Assembly (NCBI RefSeq): GCF_004193775.1
Contig: NC_041008.1
Span: 16,077,731 to 16,141,730, forward strand
Source of the DNA: Glycine soja
Lineage: Eukaryota > Streptophyta > Magnoliopsida > Fabales > Fabaceae
Direction of reading: 5' to 3'
Length of the DNA: 64,000 nucleotides
The notes below the pieces were generated by a model. It was given only the letters and a program-made list of their open reading frames with translations, was not told where the DNA came from and did no database searches. Positions 56,801 to 64,000 of this stretch are shown in pieces. The first letter of the stretch is position 1. Each line of letters begins with the position of its first letter. Both the position numbers and the translations under genes were made by a program.

Positions 56801-57720
56801 ACATTCCATATTTACCGTGAATGGATTAATGGATCCAATTATGTGTTAAATTTTGGAAGGATATTTTTTCCGAATCCATTTGCCTATAGAGAATTGGTTT
56901 CTCTCTTCCTATTTTTATCATTCTTCCATTCTTGAATGAGTCAACCCGCGTGTGCGTACCTCCCTAGTAAGTTAGCCAAGACAAAATGAGCTGAGAAATA
57001 CGTTATTGCAACAATTGAAAAACTTGATTACCCTTCCTCTTGTTGTTAAGTGTTTATTCTTTGCTCTTGACTTTGTTCCAGCATGTTCAAAAGTTTTCTC
57101 TTTCTCTCCCGTCTAAGACAGAAAAATGAAAGGTAGCATGTGCAACTTATCTCCATTAGAGACTACAAGACAAGATAAAACATGTGTTATACTTTGGGTT
57201 TCTGTTAGGGTTTCATGGTTTAAATCTATGTAAATGAGTAGTTTTAATAAGTTTTTGTCTGGATTTTGTTTCGCTGTTGGTTTTTGAGTTTAGGGTCTCT
57301 ACAACATTCATTGTTGCTCTTTGAGTTTGTGATTTTCATTTCATCAACATCAACAACACCGAATATTCTACTACCCATTCCTTTTTTTCTTAATCATTTT
57401 CTTGATTTTGTTCTTTTTCAGTTTGAGCCCTTCTCCATCGAGATAGTAAATGTTTTCTATACAACATCAACCCCTAAGAGTCCAATCTTGACCTCAGAAA
57501 CGTTATTCTTTTGCTACCCAGTTTTTTTTTCTTAATCATTTTCTTGGTTTTGTTCTTTTTCAATCAAAGCGCTTCTCCAAGTTTCCAGATTTATGCCAAC
57601 ATCACAACATTGAATTCCTCCCGTTTAGAGCTATACTTGCTTCAACAATTGACAGTACAACAGGTCAATTATTACATACACCATTCTCAAAGAGGTTCTA
57701 GAAAACCTATCAAGGTATGT
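53866..57720 (+). repeat. block of three diverged copies of a long dispersed repeat, possibly Helitron-derived
   Basis: Copy A spans about 53866-54960, copy B about 55665-57060 and copy C about 57180-57600. All share GGGTTTCTGTTAGGGTTTCA, TTTTGTTTCGC and CAACATCAACACC, and later ACAGTGATGTTTTG and TTTTTTCCGAATCCA. A and B begin with AAGGAGTAGTCTAGG followed by TTGTTGACAC, similar to the 5' wording of plant Helitrons. Within each copy a segment of roughly 130 bases (ATTTTCTTGGTTTTGTTCTT plus TTTCAGTGA) is itself repeated. The open frames in it are Phe/Leu/Ser-rich and drift between copies, so I do not call them genes. Class is uncertain. Confidence 0.45.
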
Positions 57721-58249
57721 ATAATATCTACATACTAACCATTTTCCTAAAGCATTATAATGTATTCACTACTAATTTAGTTACACTGGAGTTTTTTATG
57801 CACCTGTTTGAACCTATATGCAGCTACATTTCAGATGATGTTATACTATAATTCTTACTAGAACCCCTGCGTTTTCCTAGGGTAAGTACATTTTTTCCTT
57901 ATTTCTAATCTCACACTCCTATATATTGCCTTATACATTCTTATACAAGCTGCCACCAAAAATCAATTTTTAATAGGGTTAGAGATTCAAAAATTGGTAT
58001 ATTCATTTAACAGGTGGTTTACGGATGAAGCAAGGTTGACTCTCCACACCTATTGGAGTTGCTCCCATTTATCCAATGGTTTAAGAAATATGTTGGATGG
58101 TTCACTAACGATCCAATAATAGTATTGACTCAATCTATGCAATCCATTATTTTCTTTTGTAATTGGATATTTTGGCTGGATTTATTTATGGATGAATTAG
58201 AAAGTTATGGGATAAATAGATCCAATTGTCATCCTTACGGATTATCAAA
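57721..58249. other. spacer with a possible Helitron-like 3' terminus
   Basis: At 57854 the minus strand reads ACCCTAGGAAAACGCAGGGG followed by TTCTAGT: a short hairpin followed by CTAGT, as at Helitron 3' ends. No matching 5' terminus was located to the right. No gene seen. Confidence 0.25.
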
Positions 58250-59598
58250 TGTTGAGACTTTGGCAAGTGCACCAAATCGCTCTTAAGTAGTAAACCTCGG
58301 AAGTCTGAGTATCATTTCCACAGGGATTTTATTGCACTTTATCAAATATTTCTCAATTTGTAAGTAAGTAAAATAATAAAGATAGGAATAGGTGTAGAAA
58401 TAGGTTGCTATTACCCAATCAAATAGATTAAAAGGAGAGACAATTAATAAAAATGTCAAGACCGGACAAACCCAATTGGCCTACTATGCATGTAAATATG
58501 ATATTCATTACCAATGCACTGGTATTAGTTCTACCCACATCTGTTGATTTTACTTGTCCCTGATGCCTCACGTTTACAAGCTTATTTTAACTACCTATCT
58601 CCCAAATGTCTTTGCAAAGATTTAATAATTAAAATGCATTAAGGTTAAGTTCTAGATGTTGCTAAATGCATGAGTAGTGAGTTATCATTCTATGCCTAGC
58701 AATGCTAACCCAAGGATTCTTTTCTTAAGATGTTCTATTAGGTGTTACCCTTTCCCAAGTGTATAACCCCTAAAACTAATGCATGCATTAAATCTTAAAT
58801 CCTTATTAGGAAATACCGTCTCCCGAGCGAATAAAACCCAAAAGAAATTTAAGAACAAATGCAAGATAACAAGAAAAGAATTAGAACAGAAAAACCTGGA
58901 ATAAATTCCCTTTGCATTGATAATTCTTGAAGCACATTGTACATCGTTGGCTTTCTAGGCCTGCCAGGCCCTAGCTAGGAGATTATCCACTCATGGCCAT
59001 TGAGGGCTTTACAATTGGGGTGAAAGAAAGAATAGGGATAATAAAAACAAAGAATATAAAGAAAGAAGGGAGAGCTCAGGCTTGGAGTGCTGAGAAAAGT
59101 GCTCTAAGGCAAGATGTGTTGATTCCTTGGGACTGGCTCTCTATTTATAGTTGCTGAGGTGGACTTTGGGCCTTCATAGTCGCGCTTAGCGTGACACCTC
59201 GCGCTTAGCGCGTTCGGATCGCGCGCTTAGCGCGCCTTGCAGGCTTAGCCAGTGCTTCTGTTGGATCGCGCGCTTAGCGCGTAGCTGGGCTTAGCGCGCG
59301 TAACGGTTTCTACTTCTTCGAGCTTAACGCCTCGCTTAGCGCCTGTCTTCTTTACTCGCTTAGCGCCTGACGCGCACTTAGCGCAAGTGTTGGGCTGGGC
59401 CTGCTTCAGAACTCCTTCTTTCTCTTCATTTTTGTTGCCTTTTTTGCTTAATGTAACCTCATTTTTTGTATCTGCAACCAAAAATTCAACTTAATTAATT
59501 TTTTCAACTTCTAATTATGAATAACTGCTAAATAATTAATTTTAGGCCAAAATTTGACTATTTAACTACTGTTAATTTGCAATTATTAGTAGTTATCA
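58250..59598 (-). mobile_element. 3' LTR of a Ty3/gypsy element (minus strand)
   Basis: On the minus strand the LTR opens TGATAACTACTAATAATTGC at 59598 and closes near GTGCACTTGCCAAAGTCTCA ACA at about 58250. It is preceded on that strand by the purine tract AATTTGGGGGATTT (59599-59612), which sets the orientation. The section 59180-59395 has eight CTTAGCG words, several inside the palindrome GCGCTTAGCGC. The left border is less certain than the right. Confidence 0.65.
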
Positions 59599-60800
59599 AA
59601 ATCCCCCAAATTAAACTTTGCTTGTCCCCAAGCAAACCAAGAATAAAAGCAAATAAGTTTTCAAGCAAGTTCTGAGTGTTCCAACACTATCAATGGCTTC
59701 AGTTCCTCCTTCTTTCAGTGGTCCTTTCCGCATCTGTCAACATCTCAAAATGAAAGCATAAAACACAAGAGTGGAATTAGTCTGTTCTCTGGAATCTTAA
59801 TCAAATCTGGCTTGCCTTACTTTCCTCGCAAGGCTGGTATTTCCCTCTGCTCACAAGTGTTTGGTTCAGTGATTGCAATTTTACTAGCAACCTGCAAGTA
59901 AGACTCCAAAGTTTTGCATTTCATCTTAAGTACAATTATCTTTAGTTACCTTTAGGTGGATCACTAAGGACTTTATTGGCTTGTGTTGGGGCCTGGCTTA
60001 CAAAAAATCATGGTTTTTCTTGAGAATTCAAATTTAGGATTAAGAGAGCAAAAATTTCTAATACTTCCGAGGCCTTTTTCTTAACCCTTTTATTTCCCCA
60101 CAACACTTTTCTTTTGACACCTCTCTTGCTCTTTTGTTTCTGCCCTTTATTACACTCATGATTTTTTTTTAATTGGGCCTACAGTTTGTGAAAGGTGTCT
60201 TACTATGTGTTGTACTATTGTCTTAGCTACCTATTTCCCAAAATCCCCCAAATTAAGACCTTTATAACCCATTTTTGCTCTCTTATCATCCTAAAGGGTA
60301 GGACAATCATTTTATTGGCTCAAGGGTTAATTTAAAATAATATATTGGCTCAATCATGGGTGCAAGGGGTAAAAATCATGTCGGGTTGGCTTTTTGGCTA
60401 AGTAGCTAACATAACAAACATGGCCTTGATCATATCCACCTTAAGTAACTATTCTAACAGTCTAATAATGATGCAAAACCAGGAACTTAAAAACAGGCGT
60501 TTTCTCTCATAATTAAGTTCACACTCTCACTGGAATTTAAGCAAGTATACGGCGTACCAGTTATGACCTTGTTCCATCAGACTAACCTTCCCACCTTGTG
60601 CTATTCATGTTCCATTTCCTGACCTGACTTGTGCTTCCAGAACCAGAGTTTCCAAGGATTAGTGGCATCTCAAGTGTTTGAACCTTCCAGAACAAGCTCA
60701 AAAATTATGACTACTCAAGTTTATTATCATTATATAATCAACAAAATGAACTTAAAACCTAACCATCCATTTTTTCCAATAGCAATCAAAAACTAAGGCA
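59599..60800 (-). mobile_element. 3' internal non-coding part of the minus-strand Ty3/gypsy element
   Basis: Next to the LTR the minus strand reads TTGGGGACAAGCAAAGTTTA then the purine tract, the usual wording just before the 3' LTR in plant gypsy elements. A second TAATTTGGGGGATTTTGGG lies near 60240-60260. There are no coding domains. The right part stops where the captured FRIGIDA-like sequence begins, so the element is truncated. Confidence 0.55.
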
Positions 60801-61800
60801 CAACCTAGATGATAAATTTTTTTCTCCAACAAAACATTTGAATAAAAGCAATCACTCTGTTGCAAAAGTCCTGAACATTCACGTTTTCCACGCCGCCATG
60901 CTCCTCTAGGCTGCTCTTCCAAGTCTCTGTGATCTCCGTGGCATGCTCCTTCACGGTAGGGGTAACCAACAGCCTCGATTTTCCATTGACCGGGTCGACG
61001 ACGACCGGAATTAGCGACTCAAGGACAAGGACGCAGGCCCAGCCGAAGTCGTGGCCGGCCTTTTCCCCTCTCTTGTCGACCGGAAACACCTCTAAGATTG
61101 CCTCCAGCACAAATTTCATCGGATTGACGCACTCTGCCAGCACCACTGACATCTCAGCGCGTAGGCCGTCCAGCTCCTTCTTCTTCGCTGGATCGACGCA
61201 CTTCGCAACTTCTTCACCGACGAATACGACAATGACTTCTTCTCCAGCGGCTGCTTCTTTTTCGCCTCCTCGCTGGCAACAACCACCACCACCATGCCAC
61301 CAACCTCCAAGGCCTCCATTTTGATGCAGCGACGGTCCTCGTTGTTGGAAGCAGCGAAACACGGTGCCAAACCGGCCTCGGACGAGTTCTTCAAACACTT
61401 GGTATTTTTCTTTCTTCACAGCTACTTCTGGATCTAGAACCTTCAGAGGCGCAAATGAAGAGACGCAGTCATTATTTTTTAATTTTAATTAAATCAATTA
61501 AAGACGGTGTTTATAAAATCAACCGTAGTTATCTCTCTTGGCTTCAAAGACGGTGTATATGCACACCTCTTAAATTATTTTAAATAAAATAATTTATTTT
61601 ATAAAATAAATTTGATTGAGCTTTCTACAGCGATCCCTGCAATACTCGTCGTTGAACAACTAATTTTAAGACGGGTTTGAATAACACCATCTTCTTATAG
61701 AAGCTTCAAATTACGAAAATGTCATCACGTATATTTTTAAGATGTTTGCGTCACGACCGTCGTAAAAATTGCGTCTTGGAAAGGACTATTTCTAGTAGTG
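60801..61800 (-). mobile_element. truncated CACTA element carrying a FRIGIDA-like fragment
   Basis: The terminus at 61800 reads, on the minus strand, CACTACTAGAAATAGTCC followed by subterminal words GACGCAATTTTTACGACGG, GTGACGCAAACATC and further in GACGGTTGATTTT. Its other end is missing: the sequence gives way to gypsy DNA near 60800. The terminus lies immediately against exon 2 of an SDR copy (61801), so it inserted into that exon. A flanking AAA fits a 3-bp target duplication but is uninformative alone. Confidence 0.75.
60805..61425 (-). pseudogene. captured FRIGIDA-like gene fragment
   Basis: Open for over 200 codons on the minus strand. From roughly the middle it encodes KKELDGLRAEMSVVLAECVN, FVLEAILEVFPVDKRGEK, GWACVLVLESLIPVVVDPV and SRLLVTPTVKEHATEITETW, then KSSLEEHGGVENVNVQDF. 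This matches the central domain of FRIGIDA-like (FRL) plant proteins, where the last part is normally ENVKTPDVHTFLQHVV. Here it changes to ENVNVQDFCNRVIAF and soon stops. The front part (RGRFGTVFRCFQQRGPSL) is not FRL-like and has no ATG. The high GC and clean frame suggest recent capture by the enclosing CACTA. Confidence 0.7.
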
Positions 61801-61911
61801 AAAAAAGGATTTCGCATAACAGGGTCGGCAAGTGATGTACTATCTCGTGACCAACGTGAAAATTTAATGAAAAATGTTGCTTCAATCTTTAACGGAAAGC
61901 TCAACATTCTG
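61801..61911 (+). pseudogene. 3' half of exon 2 of a broken tropinone-reductase-like SDR
   Basis: Encodes [20 protein letters not shown], then [17 protein letters not shown], followed by the donor GTAAGTAAG. This is nearly identical to exon 2 of copy 3 (KKEFRITGSACDVLYRDQRE). The 5' half of the exon is absent because a CACTA terminus ends at 61800. It may belong with exon 1 at 52733 or with another lost copy. Exons 3-5 are not found in the remaining 2 kb. Confidence 0.88.
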
Positions 61912-64000
61912 GTAAGTAAGTTTGATCCATTTAGATTAAATTTTAAAAGAATTTTACATTAATTTAAATTACATGCCCAAATTTCACTTTCGACAGTTGT
62001 TTTAAAAGTATTTTGTGGCGGTTGAAAAGTTGTTTCTAGAGTTAAAAACTGCCACCAATTTCACTTTCGACAGTCAGCATTAATTCAAGAATACAAATGT
62101 CAGAAATGGTTTGTGAGGTTTTAGTTGAACGCGGTAAATTTGCCAAAAATATTATAACATTTTTAACCGTCACAAAATAAACGTTTTCATTTTTATATTA
62201 GCATTCATTCATTTGTTTTTACTGTTTAAAATTGTCACAAATAAACAAAAAGTGTTTAATAATTTTAATTATTTAAAAAAATTCTCTATGTCTAATATTT
62301 ATTCATTAATTATCTTTATTTTTGTATAACCAATATTATATATTTTACTATAAATTATATCACCTATTAATTAGTTTACTAAAAAAATACAACAGTTTTT
62401 TTCAAAAGCTCAAAAAGATATATAATCCACAACAAATTCATTCTTAACATTTAACTTAATTAACTAACAATTAAACGAAAGAAATCAAATTTAACAATTA
62501 AACAAGTTTTCTTAATTCTTAATTAATTAAAAAGAAAAATAAGACAAAAGAATTTTCTCAACCAAAAATGTTATCGTATCAAATTAAACAATTAAATGTA
62601 AGAAATATGGTTTTAAAAATCACATAGTTCACCAATCAAACTTTTAATAAACAAATTGCATATTAATCAAGGTAAAGAATTTATTTACAAGAATTAACCA
62701 AGTCAGTAAATCACAGAAAATCTATATCTTTGTGCAAAAAAAAAAAAAACAAAGAAAAGTAAAATGAGTGGTCATCTTAACACTCAAAATAAGATATCAA
62801 GTAACCATGTCTCTATCACATAGCCTTCTGCAAAATTATCAATTACCTCACTGCACCAGTTACAAATAATAAAACACATCATTAATTTAAAACTTCATAC
62901 TCTATTATCAAAATATGATTTACAGAGGAAAGCAGATTATATAATAAACTCAAGGATACCTCATAATTTACAAAGCAACTCTTGATTAATAAGCCAGTAG
63001 AAAGAAATAGAGTACACTACTTGTAATAAATATTGTTAAAGAAAAAAATAAGTGGAAAGAAATAGATCAATACATTGCTTAAAGGTATTTTGTATATATA
63101 GATTGATTAGATATTAATTTATTCCATTTCCTTCAAAAACATATCTTAACTAACTTTCATGATCTGGTTGGAATAAGAGATGATTAAGATAATAGCTACA
63201 AGTACAACTTTAATATCTCTAATATAGATTCTTAAATTTAAACAAAAGAAATGTTCCAAAGGACACATTAGAAAATGACTAGCACAATGAAGCAAAGTTT
63301 GAAGTATCTGTTGGTATCACACACATTTTTTATCAATGTTTGACTTGATAGAAATTAGATATTTTAGTTGGAAGCAAAATTAATTTGTGCTTGAAATTAG
63401 AACTCTATACCACTTTGGGATAGATAAGAAGAATTAACTTGTACTGACTTGAGAAACCTTAAAGAATAATATCCTCTTGGAGTTAAAGGGTGATTGCAAG
63501 CTAAGGGATTAAAGCTTCCACAAATGAGATCAAGAATATAATATAACATTAAAATTAATAAAATAAAACATATAAAAGCAAAATATATACCTGATTTGGT
63601 TTCATCTTCCTAAACCCAAAAATGTGAGAAGTGTGCGTATGAAAAAACAAGGAAAAGAAAAACACAATATTATGATAACATAAGAACTGTAGACTATGAC
63701 TATTGCTTGAATTTATAAACCACAGAGCACCTCAAAATAGGGAAATTTTATAAACCTAGTCACTTAGATCAATTAGTATATTTTCATTCATGTAGTGCCT
63801 AATCACATTATCTGGTATTGACAGATGGTATTGCAGTAAAAAAACATGCATGAATTATTTCACATGTGGAAAGAAAAATTTAAGCTAGGTATTACTATAG
63901 AAAGGAATATCCAATAGTTCAGGACAAATTCAGACTTTGACAAATTTCTCCTGAATGATAACGTTTTAGAAATAATGATACAAGGATAAGCAAGAGCTTT
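61912..64000. other. downstream DNA, no gene seen
   Basis: The first tens of bases are intron 2 of the broken SDR. From 61975 to about 62260 words such as TTTCACTTTCGACAGT (twice, 61980 and 62059) and TTTTAACCGTCAC suggest the end of another DNA element. The rest is AT-rich without gene signals. Confidence 0.4.

Noticed and set aside
59245..59481. 78-codon minus-strand open frame
   Set aside because: Lies inside a gypsy LTR in the CTTAGCG cluster; not coding in this element class.
60929..61324. 131-codon plus-strand open frame
   Set aside because: It is the antisense of the FRIGIDA-like fragment; Ser/Thr/Pro-rich composition reflects the complementary strand.
36306..61800. A single giant CACTA element spanning both the 36306 and 61800 termini and engulfing SDR copy 3
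   Set aside because: The right flank is an SDR exon while the left flank is not, so the two ends do not share an insertion site. They more likely belong to two truncated elements of related families.

Overview
The window is plant nuclear DNA. It is AT-rich, its genes carry introns with GT/AG borders and plant-type signals, and transposable elements of nearly every plant class are nested in it. The repeats point to a legume, most likely Glycine (soybean or a wild relative). These are a SIRE-like solo LTR, a Ty3/gypsy LTR family with repeated CTTAGCG motifs, an Au-type SINE and Pack-CACTA elements. The genus is inferred from memory of repeat families, not from a search.

Layout. 1-766 is the 3' end of a Ty1/copia element. 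2699-5656 is a CACTA element carrying a decayed B3-like gene piece. 6639-7477 is a non-autonomous hAT with a perfect 8-bp target duplication. 7.5-14.5 kb is mostly AT-rich DNA with a LINE RNase H remnant and a MITE-like repeat. 14542-15459 (minus strand) is an intact SUPERMAN-type C2H2 zinc-finger/EAR gene. 16.4-17.7 kb is a decayed copia remnant, and 21.5-21.7 kb a Ty3/gypsy gag remnant.

The core of the window is a tandem array of tropinone-reductase-like short-chain dehydrogenases (SDRs), all on the plus strand. It starts with a broken copy (22.1-23.2 kb). Three full five-exon genes follow (23937-26817, 31521-35151, 46783-50919). It ends with a shattered copy: exon 1 at 52733-52823 and half of exon 2 at 61801-61911. 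All full copies keep the same intron positions, and neighbouring copies share proximal promoter sequence, so the unit was duplicated together with its promoter.

Transposons have remodelled this array. A MULE-type MITE sits in intron 2 of the first full gene. A Pack-MULE with a piece of a 5'-adenylylsulfate-reductase-like gene sits in intron 4 of the second. A SIRE-like solo LTR sits in intron 4 of the third, and nested retroelement DNA, including a 2.7-kb solo gypsy LTR, splits its promoter. A CACTA end carrying a FRIGIDA-like fragment abuts exon 2 of the last copy. Between the second and third genes lie a CACTA terminus, an SINE, and a peroxidase fragment whose intron holds a 3.2-kb hAT element with a dead transposase. 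53.8-57.7 kb is a diverged repeat block (possibly Helitron-derived), and 58.2-60.8 kb is the 3' end of a minus-strand Ty3/gypsy element.

Only four genes look functional from sequence: the zinc-finger repressor and the three full SDRs. No tRNA or rRNA genes and no CRISPR arrays were seen.
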